Source: Cypionkella sp. (GTDB lineage Bacteria > Pseudomonadota > Alphaproteobacteria > Rhodobacterales > Rhodobacteraceae). From it: a DNA stretch of 64,000 bases. The stretch's first letter is position 1. Each line of letters opens with the position of its first letter. Positions 9,012-18,100 of the stretch are shown one piece after another. Location: NCBI RefSeq assembly GCF_030652235.1, contig NZ_JAUSBA010000033.1, forward strand, positions 33,083-97,082, in the 5' to 3' direction. Position numbers and translations under genes: made by a program. The notes below the pieces were generated by a model. It saw only the letters and a list, made by a program, of their open reading frames with translations, was not told the origin of the DNA and searched no databases.

Positions 9012-10244
9012 TCAAAAGCGGTTAATGCGATAGGGGTGCAGGTCAATCTCTGGCCGCCCCCCAGTGATCAGATCGCCCATCAGCCGCGCCGTGGTCGCGG
9101 CATAAGTCAGCCCCAGATGGCCATGCCCCACCGCGTAAAACACACCGCGCACCTTGGCCGAGACGGATATAATCGGCACCGTATCGGGCAGGGCAGGGCG
9201 ATGCCCCATCCACTCGGTAAACTCCGCGCAGGCCAGTCCCGGCAGCGCCGTTTGCGCCCGTCGCACCGTCACTTTCGCGCGTCTGTAATCCGGCGGCGCA
9301 TCCAAGCCCGCCATTTCCACCGTGCCGCCCACCCGAATACCGCCCGCCGTCGGCGTCACCATGAACGCCCGCGCAGGCCAGATGATCGAGTGCTGCATCG
9401 TGATGCCCGGCGCCATGATCTGCGTGTGATAGCCGCGCTCGGTTTCCAGCGGGATAGGCTCGTCCAGCAACTTCGATAGCCTGCTCGAGAACGCCCCCGC
9501 ACAGATCACCACCTCATCCGCCGCAATCTCGCGCCCATCCGCCAGCTTGACCGCTGTAATCTGGTCACTGCGCGCAAACCCCACCACGTCGCCCCGCTCA
9601 TTGTGCCCGCCCAAAGCGACAAATCGCTCCGCCAAGGCCAGCACCAGCTTATACGGATCTTTCATCGAGCGGTTGTCGGGAAACCGCACCGCCATGCCGA
9701 TCTTGTCCGACAAAGCAGGCTCCAACGCCCGCGCGGCAGCACCGTCGATCACCTCGTGCGCAAAGCCAAATCGTTCAAGAATTTCGATATGTTCGCGGTC
9801 GGCTTTGAACTCTGCCGCATCGGTGTACAGCGACAAACACCCCTGTTCGCTGATCTGATCCTCAAGCTCGGTCTCGCGCAGCAAATCCAGCGTATCCGCC
9901 AGCGCCCGCCCACACAAAGCTGCCCCCTGCGCCTCTAACGCCCGCAACTTGGCAGGCCGAGACGCCGCAATGAACCGCAAGAACCACGGCACCAAGCGGG
10001 GCATATAGCTGGGCCGCACCCGCACCGGGCCTTCCGGGTCCAGCATCCACCCCGGTATTTGCCGCCAGACCGAGGGGCGCGAGGCGGGCATAAACTCGGT
10101 CACCGCAATCGAGGCCATATTGCCAAAAGACGCGCCCTTGCCCGGCGCGTCGCGGTCCAGCAAAACCACCGACCGACCGCGCTTTTGCAGATCATACGCA
10201 ATCGCGGTGCCGATGATGCCTGCGCCAATGACAACCGTGACCAT
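9012..10244 (-). CDS. FAD-dependent D-amino-acid dehydrogenase-like protein (candidate cis-4-hydroxy-D-proline dehydrogenase)
   Basis: 410 residues, DadA-like length. The N-terminus VTVVIGAGIIGTAIAYDL is the FAD-binding beta-alpha-beta unit, followed by LLDRDAPGKGASFGNMASI. The C-terminal GVFYAVGHGHLGLTYAATTARLMGDLI is the second FAD-contact region of DadA-type enzymes. Placed between a hydroxyproline-epimerase-like gene and a DapA-family deaminase gene, it fits oxidation of cis-4-hydroxy-D-proline to the pyrroline. It begins 3 bases after the DapA-like stop. Confidence 0.8.
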   Translation of the reverse strand: MVTVVIGAGIIGTAIAYDLQKRGRSVVLLDRDAPGKGASFGNMASIAVTEFMPASRPSVWRQIPGWMLDPEGPVRVRPSYMPRLVPWFLRFIAASRPAKLRALEAQGAALCGRALADTLDLLRETELEDQISEQGCLSLYTDAAEFKADREHIEILERFGFAHEVIDGAAARALEPALSDKIGMAVRFPDNRSMKDPYKLVLALAERFVALGGHNERGDVVGFARSDQITAVKLADGREIAADEVVICAGAFSSRLSKLLDEPIPLETERGYHTQIMAPGITMQHSIIWPARAFMVTPTAGGIRVGGTVEMAGLDAPPDYRRAKVTVRRAQTALPGLACAEFTEWMGHRPALPDTVPIISVSAKVRGVFYAVGHGHLGLTYAATTARLMGDLITGGRPEIDLHPYRINRF

Positions 10245-10247
10245 GGC

Positions 10248-11132
10248 CTATTTCCAGTTGATAATCGGCTGCATCGCGGCCGCGAAATCCGCCTTTTCTT
10301 CGGGCGTCAGCGGGCCAAGCGGCATCCGACATTCCCCAACCGGAACCCCCTGCAATGCGCAGCCGTATTTCAGCTTCTGCACAAACTTACCCGACTCAAG
10401 AATGTTCATCGCGGTATACAGCGTCGCCATCTGGGCCTTGGCCTTGATCAAATCGCCCGAGCGATAAGTGCGGTCCAGATCACACACCGCCTGCGCCATG
10501 CAATTCGCAGGCCCGCAAATCCATGAATCCGCGCCCCAGAACATGAAATCCAACGCAATATCGTCCGACCCTGACACCAGCTGAATCCGCCCCTCATACC
10601 GCGTCGCAATGCCAATCGCGCGCTGCAACGAGCCCGAGCTTTCCTTGATCCCGATCACCCGCGGATGGTCGGCCAAAGCGTCCAAAACCTCCCAGCCCAA
10701 CTCCACCCCATCCTTGTCGGGATAAGAATACAGCACGATATTCACATCCACCGCATCCAAAACGGCATTGAAATGCTTGATCAACTCGGCCTGCGTCGGC
10801 TTGGTGTAAAACGGCGTCGCCAGCAAAACTGTGTCATAGCCCAATGCTTTGGCGCGCTTGGTGTTGGCGATCACCCCCGCAGTATGCGGTGCATTGGTGC
10901 CTGCAATCAACGTCTCTTCTGGCCGCGCAAACGCCTTCACAAACGCCAGCACCTCCTCACGTTCCGCATCCGACATCAGGTTATATTCGCCCGACGACCC
11001 GCACGGCACCCAACCCGTCACCCCCGCCGCGCGCAACCCCTCAAGATGGGTTTTGAACGCGACAAAGTCGATCTGCCCCACCGCATCAAACGGCGTGACC
11101 AAGGCGGGCATGACGCCAGAAAGTTTCAGCAT
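10248..11132 (-). CDS. DapA-family lyase, candidate pyrroline-4-hydroxy-2-carboxylate deaminase
   Basis: 294 residues from the ATG at 11132 with an AAAGGA ribosome-binding site; the frame continues upstream but that part crosses the promoter region. It has the class I aldolase signatures of the DHDPS/NAL superfamily: GSSGEYNLMS, the Tyr in VLYSYPDKDGV and the Schiff-base Lys in GIKESSGS. In hydroxyproline catabolism a DapA-superfamily enzyme deaminates the 4-hydroxy pyrroline to alpha-ketoglutarate semialdehyde. That role is suggested by the neighbours and is not proven by the sequence alone. It is the first gene of the minus-strand operon. Confidence 0.8.
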   Translation of the reverse strand: MLKLSGVMPALVTPFDAVGQIDFVAFKTHLEGLRAAGVTGWVPCGSSGEYNLMSDAEREEVLAFVKAFARPEETLIAGTNAPHTAGVIANTKRAKALGYDTVLLATPFYTKPTQAELIKHFNAVLDAVDVNIVLYSYPDKDGVELGWEVLDALADHPRVIGIKESSGSLQRAIGIATRYEGRIQLVSGSDDIALDFMFWGADSWICGPANCMAQAVCDLDRTYRSGDLIKAKAQMATLYTAMNILESGKFVQKLKYGCALQGVPVGECRMPLGPLTPEEKADFAAAMQPIINWK

Positions 11133-11201
11133 AAGACATCCTTTGCAAACGAATCGAGACCGCAATCGATGCGCGGCGCTGGCCCAATTCATGGCGACAG
11201 C

Positions 11202-11240
11202 GTGCCGACACGTCAAATCAAAAATAATCTGTGTCGACAC
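11202..11240. promoter_or_regulatory. paired operator candidates for the divergent GntR regulator
   Basis: Two 10-bp sites differ at one base: GTGCCGACAC at 11202-11211 and the perfect palindrome GTGTCGACAC at 11231-11240, with starts 29 bp apart. They lie in the 156-bp gap between the divergent DapA-like gene and the GntR gene. FadR-type GntR proteins bind short GT..AC palindromes, so autoregulation and control of the operon through these sites is likely. Confidence 0.5.
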
Positions 11241-11288
11241 CAAGCCCCTGAAACGCTATCGCTCAACAAACCACCGAAGGCTGCCCCA

Positions 11289-12002
11289 ATGGATGAAATC
11301 GAGATCAAACGCGCCAAGGGCACCGGCGCGAAATTCGCCTATGAGACGATCCGCGATGAAATCCTGTCGCTGGCGCTGCGGCCCGGTGCGCTGCTGGATG
11401 AAACCTCGCTGGCCGAACGCTTTGCCATGTCACGCTCGCCGGTGCGCGAAGCCCTGATCCGGCTGGCGGGCGAAGATCTGGTGGTGATGCTGGCCAACCG
11501 CTCCACCATCGTCGCGCCGATTGATGTGACCAGCTTTCCGAAATACATCGAAGCGCTGGACATTGCGCAACGGATGAACACGCGTTTGGCGGCTGAATTG
11601 CGCACCGACGCCGATCTGCAAGCCATCGCCCAGCGGCAAAAGGAATTTGTCGCAGCGGTGAAGACGGGCGATCATCTGGCCATGTCCGAGGGCAATAAAC
11701 TGTTCCACATGGCCGTGGCCGAGGCAGGCAAAAACCCCTATCTGACCGCCTTTTACGAACGCCTGCTCGACCAAGGTCGCCGCATGTTACATCTGCATTT
11801 TCAATACATTGAGCGCACTCATGACGGCTATCTGTTGACCGACGAGCATGTCGAAATGCTGGAAGCCATCCGCGCCCGTGACATCAACCGCGCCGATGCC
11901 TTGGCCGCAGCCCACACCCGGCAATACCGCGACAACTTCCTGACCTTCATGCGGGAAAACTACTCGGCCGCAATGCCGCTGGGCGCGCCCAACGCGGCTT
12001 GA
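11289..12002 (+). CDS. GntR-family transcriptional regulator with FCD domain
   Basis: 237 residues from the ATG at 11289; the much longer reading frame to the left is a shadow of the DapA-like gene. It has an N-terminal winged HTH (FAYETIRDEILSLALRPG ... SLAERFAMSRSPVREALIRL, about residues 17-70) and a C-terminal FCD ligand-binding domain with the usual metal-binding His residues (LFHMAVAEAG, TDEHVEMLEAI). It is divergent from the hydroxyproline-type operon, so it is very likely its local regulator. Confidence 0.85.
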   Translation: MDEIEIKRAKGTGAKFAYETIRDEILSLALRPGALLDETSLAERFAMSRSPVREALIRLAGEDLVVMLANRSTIVAPIDVTSFPKYIEALDIAQRMNTRLAAELRTDADLQAIAQRQKEFVAAVKTGDHLAMSEGNKLFHMAVAEAGKNPYLTAFYERLLDQGRRMLHLHFQYIERTHDGYLLTDEHVEMLEAIRARDINRADALAAAHTRQYRDNFLTFMRENYSAAMPLGAPNAA

Positions 12003-12065
12003 CGCCAGCGCCGTCCTGGTGTCGCATCCCCGCAAGGCCGGATTGGCCATAGCAAAGGACCGCAG

Positions 12066-13058
12066 ATGACGTTCAAAGCACTGGTTATCGAAAAAGACGC
12101 CGCAGGCGCGACCCATGCCGCCGTGAAAGACCTGACTTTGGCCGACCTGCCGCGCAGCGAGGTTCTGGTGGCTGTCGAGTATTCCACGGTGAACTACAAA
12201 GACGGCCTGTGCATGGATGCAGGCGGTGGCATGGTGCGCAGTTACCCACATGTACCGGGGATTGATTTTGCAGGCACGGTCGAGGTGTCGGAAGATCCCC
12301 GCTACAAACCCGGCGATAAAGTGGTGCTGACCGGCTGGCGGGTGGGCGAATCCCATTGGGGCGGCTACGCCCAAAAAGCCCGCGTCAAAGCCGATTGGCT
12401 GGTGCCCTTGCCGCAGGGCCTGACCACGCGGGCGGCAATGGCTGTCGGCACGGCGGGCCTGACCGCGATGCTGGCGGTGATGGCTTTGGAAACCCACGGG
12501 CTTAAACCGGGGCAGGGGCCCGTGCTGGTGACGGGCGCGGCGGGCGGTGTCGGCTCGGTCGCCGTCACCATCCTTGCGCATCTGGGATATGAGGTGGCCG
12601 CCGTGACCGGGCGGCCCGAAACGGAAGCCTATCTGCGGGCCTTGGGTGCTGCCCAAATCATCCCACGCGATCAAATCAATGAGGTCGTCAAGCGCCCGTT
12701 GGAAACTGAAATCTGGTCCGGTTGCATTGATGCCGTCGGCGGTGCGATGCTTGCCCGTGTGCTGGGCCAGTTGAAATACGGCGCGTCGATTGCGGCGGTG
12801 GGTTTGGCGGGCGGATCGCAACTGCCTGCCAGCGTGATCCCGTTCCTTTTGCGCGGCGTCAATCTACTGGGCATTGATTCCGTGCTGCAACCCTACGCCA
12901 ACCGCCAAACTGCTTGGGCACGCATCGCCACCGATCTGCCGCTGGATAAGCTTGATGCGATGGTGACGATGGCGACCCTCGCCGATCTGCCGCGCCTTGG
13001 CGTCGAAATTCTGGCAGGCCAGATCAAGGGCCGCTGCGTGATTGATGTGAATGCCTAA
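12066..13058 (+). CDS. acuI: acryloyl-CoA reductase (NADPH), MDR superfamily
   Basis: 330 residues, the length of AcuI. Signatures of the YhdH/AcuI branch of medium-chain dehydrogenases are seen: VEYSTVNYKDGL near residue 40, GIDFAGTVE, the nucleotide-binding VTGAAGGVGSVAV (about residues 155-167) and no zinc-ligand set. AcuI reduces toxic acryloyl-CoA to propionyl-CoA, in many marine Rhodobacterales as part of dimethylsulfoniopropionate use. No other DMSP gene lies here, so the gene stands alone. AAAGGA precedes the ATG. Confidence 0.85.
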   Translation: MTFKALVIEKDAAGATHAAVKDLTLADLPRSEVLVAVEYSTVNYKDGLCMDAGGGMVRSYPHVPGIDFAGTVEVSEDPRYKPGDKVVLTGWRVGESHWGGYAQKARVKADWLVPLPQGLTTRAAMAVGTAGLTAMLAVMALETHGLKPGQGPVLVTGAAGGVGSVAVTILAHLGYEVAAVTGRPETEAYLRALGAAQIIPRDQINEVVKRPLETEIWSGCIDAVGGAMLARVLGQLKYGASIAAVGLAGGSQLPASVIPFLLRGVNLLGIDSVLQPYANRQTAWARIATDLPLDKLDAMVTMATLADLPRLGVEILAGQIKGRCVIDVNA

Positions 13059-13075
13059 AGCCGATTTCGCCGGAT

Positions 13076-13148
13076 TTTCTACCATATATAGTAGAAAATC
13101 GGCGAAAACCTTGCGCTACATACAAGTCTTTCCCAGCTGGGAATACAT
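13076..13148. repeat. copy A of an unexplained two-copy intergenic element
   Basis: This gap between the convergent acuI and hutC genes contains TTTCTAC-N6-TAGTAGAAA, then after about 30 bases a second inverted repeat TTCCCAGCTGGGAA. Copy B, at 57030-57098 between two other convergent genes, aligns without gaps over the whole stretch, keeping TCTACC, TAGTAGAA, ACAAGTC and TTCCCAGC.GGGAA. No coding potential is seen. Function unknown: a protein-binding site, small mobile element or short RNA is possible. Confidence 0.55.
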
Positions 13149-13163
13149 TGCACCAATGCCGCC

Positions 13164-13889
13164 TTAATACCGCGTCGTCATCCGGTAGCCGCGCCGATGC
13201 GCCAGCGTCACCAGCGTCACGGCGGCGTTTTGCCACCATGTTGCACGCTCGACACAAAACACCGGATCGCCCAAGGCGTGATCCAGATGCGCCACCATCC
13301 CCGCATCCGCCGCCTGCGCCAGAAAGCTGATCTCTACTTCCGAAAACGGCACGGTGGCGACCAGCCATTCGTTTGGCCCCGACTCCGTGAAATCCTGCTG
13401 CAAAGCCTGCGGCAAAGCCCCGGCGTTGATCCAGCGATCCTCCAGCTGAAACGCCACCCCATCGGCAAAGTGCAAACACAGCAGATGGACCACGTGGGCG
13501 CGCGCCTTCAGCCCCATCCGAAGCCGCAGCCACTCCGGGGCCACAACCACCGCGCTGCTGACCAGTTGATAGCCATAAACCGCTCCGGTTTTCTCAATCT
13601 CAGCCCGTACCACCGGCATCTCAAACCGCGCCTGCCTAATCGGTGCCATCCGCACCCGCGTTCCCGCCTTACGCTTGCGATCCAGAAACCCCAGCTCTGA
13701 CACTTCGCGCAACGCCCGGTTCATCGTGGTGCGTGAACAGCCGAATGCTTCGGCCAGTTCGACCTCACCGGGCAGCAAAGTGCCCGGCCCCCAAGGCCCT
13801 TCGGTGATGCGCTGCACGATCTCGGCCATCACCTCGCGGAAGGTTGTGGTCTCGGTCTTGGCAGTCCCGGTCCTTGTAATATCTGGCAT
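13164..13889 (-). CDS. hutC: histidine utilisation repressor HutC (GntR/UTRA)
   Basis: 241 residues. It has an N-terminal GntR winged HTH (REVMAEIVQRITEGPWGPGTLLPGEVELAEAFGCSR in sequence, with the recognition helix TTMNRALREV) and a C-terminal UTRA domain (VVHLLCLHFADGVAFQLEDRWIN), the HutC architecture. HutC represses hut genes and is released by urocanate. It sits directly downstream of hutF on the same strand (18-base gap) and a matching GT-N-TA-N-AC palindrome lies in the hutF-hutI gap. Confidence 0.9.
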   Translation of the reverse strand: MPDITRTGTAKTETTTFREVMAEIVQRITEGPWGPGTLLPGEVELAEAFGCSRTTMNRALREVSELGFLDRKRKAGTRVRMAPIRQARFEMPVVRAEIEKTGAVYGYQLVSSAVVVAPEWLRLRMGLKARAHVVHLLCLHFADGVAFQLEDRWINAGALPQALQQDFTESGPNEWLVATVPFSEVEISFLAQAADAGMVAHLDHALGDPVFCVERATWWQNAAVTLVTLAHRRGYRMTTRY

Positions 13890-13907
13890 GCTGGCCTCCT
13901 CAGCGCC

Positions 13908-15266
13908 CTATAGCGCGTCCACCAGCCCCTGCACAGCTTTGCGCCAGCCCGCAACAATCTGATCGCGCTGCACATGCCGCCCGCCGCGCACCTGATGCCG
14001 CCCCGCCGACCACAGGTCAGTCACCACCGCATCCGAGGCTGCAAACGCCAACCCATCCAAAATCTGATCATTGCGCAACGCACACAGCGCCGGATGGCTC
14101 AGATCAATCGCCACCACATCGGCCAGCATCCCCACCGCAATCGCCCCGGATTTGCGCCCCAAAGCCTGCGCCCCGCCCTTGGCAGCGCCCAGATAAACCG
14201 CCGCCCCAACGGATCCTTCGCCCAAAACCATCACATTGCGCGCAATGTCCCGCAGCCGCTGGCTATACTCCAAAGTCCGCAGTTCTTCCGTCAAGGAAAT
14301 CCGCACATTGCTGTCCGAGCCAATCCCAAACGCCCCCCCAGCCGCCAGCCACCCCGGCCCATTAAACGGCCCATCGCCCAAATTCGCCTCTGTGATCGGG
14401 CAAAGCCCCGCCACAGCGCCGGATCGCGCCAAACCAATCGTCTCCTCCGCCGTCATATGCGTCGCATGGATAGCACACCAATCCGCGCCAATCGGCGTAT
14501 GCGCCAGCAACCACTCCACCGGACGCGCCCCCAACCAAGCCGAAATATCCGTGACCTCTTTCGGTTGCTCCGCCACATGAATATGCACCGGCCCCCCCGC
14601 CGCAATCGGCAAAGCCCGCAGCAAATCCCCCGGATTGGTCGCCCGCAACGAATGCGGTGCAATCCCCACCCGCGTGTCACTGGGCAAAGCCCGCGCCGAA
14701 ACCCGCGCCGCCTCAACCAACCGCGCAAACCGATCCACATCATTGCCAAACCGCAACTGCCCCGCCGTCAGCGCCTGCTCGCCCGCCCCGCCATAGGTAT
14801 ACAGCACCGGCAGATGCGTCAGCCCGATCCCGGTCAAATCCGCCGCCGCAAAAATCCGCCCCGACAGCTCGGCAATATCCGCATAAACCGCCCCACCGGG
14901 CTGATGATGCACATAGTGGAACTCTCCGACCGAGGCATAGCCCGCCTCCTGCATCTCCATAAACACCAGCGCCGCAATCGCCTGCATCTGTTCGGGCGTC
15001 AAACGGTCCAAAAACCGATACATCAGATCACGCCAGGTCCAGAAACTGTCGCGCCCGGCGATGCGATGCTCGGTCATCCCCGCCATCGCGCGCTGAAACG
15101 CGTGGCTGTGCAGGTTCGCCAGCGCAGGCAGCAGCGCCGACACCAGCACATCGCCCGCCTGCGCCTTGGCGCCAACGGTGATGGCGCTGATATGGCCATC
15201 CGCCACAGTGATCCTGACATTCTCAGCCCAACCTTGGGGCAGCAAAGCGCGGGTTGCAAAAATCAC
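13908..15266 (-). CDS. hutF: formimidoylglutamate deiminase
   Basis: 452 residues starting with GTG at 15266, behind an AAGGAG ribosome-binding site. It is an amidohydrolase-superfamily protein: LANLHSHAFQRAMAG carries the HxH metal pair, HIHVAEQ the second-shell His, WCAIHATHM and GIGSDSNVRISLTEELR the later His and Asp ligands. HutF hydrolyses N-formimidoyl-L-glutamate to N-formyl-L-glutamate and ammonia, the five-step histidine route. The next enzyme, HutG deformylase, is not in the window. Confidence 0.9.
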   Translation of the reverse strand: MIFATRALLPQGWAENVRITVADGHISAITVGAKAQAGDVLVSALLPALANLHSHAFQRAMAGMTEHRIAGRDSFWTWRDLMYRFLDRLTPEQMQAIAALVFMEMQEAGYASVGEFHYVHHQPGGAVYADIAELSGRIFAAADLTGIGLTHLPVLYTYGGAGEQALTAGQLRFGNDVDRFARLVEAARVSARALPSDTRVGIAPHSLRATNPGDLLRALPIAAGGPVHIHVAEQPKEVTDISAWLGARPVEWLLAHTPIGADWCAIHATHMTAEETIGLARSGAVAGLCPITEANLGDGPFNGPGWLAAGGAFGIGSDSNVRISLTEELRTLEYSQRLRDIARNVMVLGEGSVGAAVYLGAAKGGAQALGRKSGAIAVGMLADVVAIDLSHPALCALRNDQILDGLAFAASDAVVTDLWSAGRHQVRGGRHVQRDQIVAGWRKAVQGLVDAL

Positions 15267-15278
15267 GAGGGCGACTCC

Positions 15279-15294
15279 TTATGTGTAGACATAA
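15279..15294. promoter_or_regulatory. HutC operator candidate
   Basis: A 16-base inverted repeat TTATGT-GTAG-ACATAA lies directly upstream of hutF, touching its ribosome-binding site, in the gap between divergent hutF and hutI. Its core GTGTAGAC fits the GT-N-TA-N-AC pattern of HutC-subfamily operators. Binding here could repress hutFC directly and probably also hutIHU. Confidence 0.65.
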
Positions 15295-15347
15295 TAAACA
15301 TACTCGCATAAACATCCTTCAGGCAATAGCTATTGACGAGGCATCCC

Positions 15348-16559
15348 GTGCATCCTTCCCCGATCACCTTAGTTGGTCTGCAAGCCGCCACGATGCTGGG
15401 AAAATCAGACCCCTACGGCCTGATCCCAGACGCGGCTTTGGTGCTGTCCAAAGGCCGAATCGCATGGATCGGCCTCCGCACCGACCTGCCCGCCGCACAC
15501 GCCGCCCTGCCGCAAGCAGACATGGGCGGACGCCTGATCACCCCGGCCCTGATCGACTGTCACACCCATGTCGTCCACGGCGGCAACCGCGCCACCGAGT
15601 TCGAGATGCGCCTGCAAGGCGCGACTTACCAAGAAGTCGCGCGCGCCGGCGGCGGCATCATTTCCACCGTCAAAGCCACCCGCACCGCCAGCCAAGCCGA
15701 TCTGGTGGCCCAAGCCCTCCCATTCGTCGACGCAATGATCGCCGAGGGCGTCGCGGTGATCGAGATCAAATCTGGCTACGGCCTGAACCAAGACACCGAA
15801 CTGCGCATGCTCCGCGCCGCCCGCGAAATCGCCACCCTGCGCCAGATCACGGTGAAAACCAGCTACCTCGCCGCCCACGCCATCCCGCCCGAATACAAAG
15901 ACCGCGCCGATGCCTATATCGACGAGGTCGCCATCCCTGCCCTGCACGCCGCCCATGCCGAAGGCTTGGTCGATGCCGTAGACGGCTTCTGTGAAGGCAT
16001 CGCGTTTTCCCCCGCCCAGATCGAACGCCTGTTCACAATCGCTGCCCAACTGAACATCCCGGTCAAACTCCACGCCGAGCAACTCTCCAACCTCGGCGGC
16101 GCAGCCCTCGCTGCCCGCTTCAACGCCCTCTCCGCCGACCATCTGGAATACCTCGACGAAGCCGGAGTCATCGCCATGGCCCAATCCGGCACCGTCGCCG
16201 TGATCCTGCCCGGCGCATTCTATACCCTGCGCGAAACCCAAATGCCCCCCATTGCGCTGCTCAGAAAACACAACGTCCCGATGGCCGTCGCCACCGACAT
16301 GAACCCCGGTTCCTCCCCCATGTCATCCCTGCTCTTGGCGATGAACATGGCCTGCACCCTATTCCGCATGACCCCCGCCGAAGCCCTCGCGGGGGCCACC
16401 ATAAACGCCGCCCTCGCCCTGAACTTGCCCACCCACGGCACCCTAGCCCCCGGCCAAACCGCCGACCTCGCCATCTGGAACGCCCAACACCCCGCCGAAC
16501 TCGCCTATCGCATCGGCTTCAACCCCCTTCATCAACGCATCATCGGAGGCGCGCTTTGA
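15348..16559 (+). CDS. hutI: imidazolonepropionase
   Basis: 403 residues from the GTG at 15348, which has a GAGG ribosome-binding site 6 bases upstream. A TTG 5 codons earlier overlaps that site and is less likely. Amidohydrolase fold with [21 protein letters not shown] (HxH and substrate-binding R), [11 protein letters not shown] and [12 protein letters not shown] (catalytic Asp). It converts 4-imidazolone-5-propanoate to N-formimidoyl-L-glutamate. It is the first gene of the plus-strand hut arm and its stop overlaps the hutH start. Confidence 0.92.
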   Translation: MHPSPITLVGLQAATMLGKSDPYGLIPDAALVLSKGRIAWIGLRTDLPAAHAALPQADMGGRLITPALIDCHTHVVHGGNRATEFEMRLQGATYQEVARAGGGIISTVKATRTASQADLVAQALPFVDAMIAEGVAVIEIKSGYGLNQDTELRMLRAAREIATLRQITVKTSYLAAHAIPPEYKDRADAYIDEVAIPALHAAHAEGLVDAVDGFCEGIAFSPAQIERLFTIAAQLNIPVKLHAEQLSNLGGAALAARFNALSADHLEYLDEAGVIAMAQSGTVAVILPGAFYTLRETQMPPIALLRKHNVPMAVATDMNPGSSPMSSLLLAMNMACTLFRMTPAEALAGATINAALALNLPTHGTLAPGQTADLAIWNAQHPAELAYRIGFNPLHQRIIGGAL

Positions 16560-18088
16560 CCGCACTGACCCTCATCCCCGGCCAAACCACCCTCGAACAA
16601 CTGGTCCGCATCTATCGCGAGGAACTGCCCGTCACCTTGAGCCGCGCCGCGAAACCCGGCATCGAATGCGCCGCCGCAGCGATCAAAGCCGCCGCTGCCG
16701 GTGACGTTCCGGTTTACGGCGTCAACACCGGTTTCGGCAAACTCGCCAGCATGCGCATCGCCCCCGAAGATACCGCCACCCTGCAACGCAACCTGATCCT
16801 GTCGCATTGCTGCGGCGTGGGCGAGGCCATCCCCCGCCGCCACGCCCGCCTGCTGATGGTCTTGAAACTGCTCAGCTTTGGTCGCGGAGCCTCCGGCATC
16901 CGTTGGGAATTCATTGAACTCCTCGAATCCATGCTGGCCCGTGGCGTCACCCCGCAAATTCCCGCCCAAGGCTCTGTCGGTGCCTCCGGCGATCTTGCCC
17001 CGCTCGCCCATATGACCGCCGTGATCATCGGCGAGGGCGAAGCCGAATACCAAGGCCAGATTCTCCCCGGAGCCAAAGCTCTCGCCGCCGCTGGCCTGAA
17101 ACCCCTGCAACTCGGCCCGAAAGAAGGCCTCGCCTTCATCAACGGCACGCAATTCTCCACCGCCTTTGCGCTGGCAGGCCTGTTCGACGGCTGGAACGCC
17201 GCGCAATCTGCGCTGGTCACGTCGGCGCTGTCCACCGACGCCATCATGGGCTCCACCGCGCCGCTGCAACCCGAAATCCACTCGCTTCGCGGCCACGCAG
17301 GCCAGATCGAAGCCGCCGCCTTCATGCGCGCTTTGCTCTCCGGTTCCGAAATCCGCGAAAGCCACATCGAGGGCGACGCCCGCGTGCAAGACCCCTACTG
17401 CATCCGCTGCCAGCCCCAAGTCACCGGGGCCGCGATGGATGTGCTGCGCCAAGCCGCCACCACGCTGGAGATCGAAGCCAACGCCGCCACCGACAACCCC
17501 CTCGTGTTGACCGAAGCTGGCCTGATCGTCTCCGGCGGCAATTTCCACGCCGAACCGGTGGGCTTCGCCGCCGATATGATCGCCCTCGCGCTGGCTGAAA
17601 TCGGTGCCATCGCCCAACGCCGCGTCGCGCTGATGGTAGACCCGGTGCTGTCGTTCAACCTGCCGCCGTTCCTGACCCCACGCCCCGGCCTGAACTCTGG
17701 CCTGATGATCGCCGAAGTCACCACCGCAGCCCTCATGTCCGAAAACAAACACATCGCCATGCCTTGCGTGACCGACAGCACCCCCACCTCGGCCAACCAG
17801 GAAGACCATGTCAGCATGGCCGCCCACGGCGCCGTCCGCCTTGGTAAAATGGTGCAAAACCTCAACGTCATCCTCGGCGTGGAAGCCATCTGCGCCGCCC
17901 AAGGCGTCGATTTCCGCGCCCCCCTGCAAACCTCGCCCCCCCTGCAAGCTGTCGTCGCGCGCCTGCGCCAAGACGTCGCCACCTTGGGCGATGACCGCTA
18001 CCTCGCCCCCGATCTGATCGCCGCCGCCAACCTGATCGCCAGCGGAGCCCTCACCGCCGCCTCCGCCCTCCCCCTTCCCACCTTGTAA
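16556..18088 (+). CDS. hutH: histidine ammonia-lyase
   Basis: 510 residues, the standard size. It starts with TTG at 16556, overlapping the hutI stop as TTGA, with GGAGG 6 bases upstream. The [15 protein letters not shown] segment contains the Ala-Ser-Gly triad that cyclises to the MIO prosthetic group. VYGVNTGFG, the [16 protein letters not shown] substrate region and the conserved [13 protein letters not shown] stretch ([14 protein letters not shown]) are intact. It deaminates L-histidine to urocanate, the first step of the pathway. Confidence 0.94.
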   Translation: MTALTLIPGQTTLEQLVRIYREELPVTLSRAAKPGIECAAAAIKAAAAGDVPVYGVNTGFGKLASMRIAPEDTATLQRNLILSHCCGVGEAIPRRHARLLMVLKLLSFGRGASGIRWEFIELLESMLARGVTPQIPAQGSVGASGDLAPLAHMTAVIIGEGEAEYQGQILPGAKALAAAGLKPLQLGPKEGLAFINGTQFSTAFALAGLFDGWNAAQSALVTSALSTDAIMGSTAPLQPEIHSLRGHAGQIEAAAFMRALLSGSEIRESHIEGDARVQDPYCIRCQPQVTGAAMDVLRQAATTLEIEANAATDNPLVLTEAGLIVSGGNFHAEPVGFAADMIALALAEIGAIAQRRVALMVDPVLSFNLPPFLTPRPGLNSGLMIAEVTTAALMSENKHIAMPCVTDSTPTSANQEDHVSMAAHGAVRLGKMVQNLNVILGVEAICAAQGVDFRAPLQTSPPLQAVVARLRQDVATLGDDRYLAPDLIAAANLIASGALTAASALPLPTL

Positions 18089-18100
18089 CCCGAGGCTGAT

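Noticed and set aside
10665..11288. Long N-terminal extension of the GntR frame
   Set aside because: The extension is antisense to the DapA-family gene and reads as Arg/His-rich noise; the HTH begins normally after the ATG at 11289.
13974..15311. 445-residue plus-strand frame opposite hutF
   Set aside because: Pro/Arg/His-rich shadow of the HutF coding strand; HutF itself has all metal ligands.
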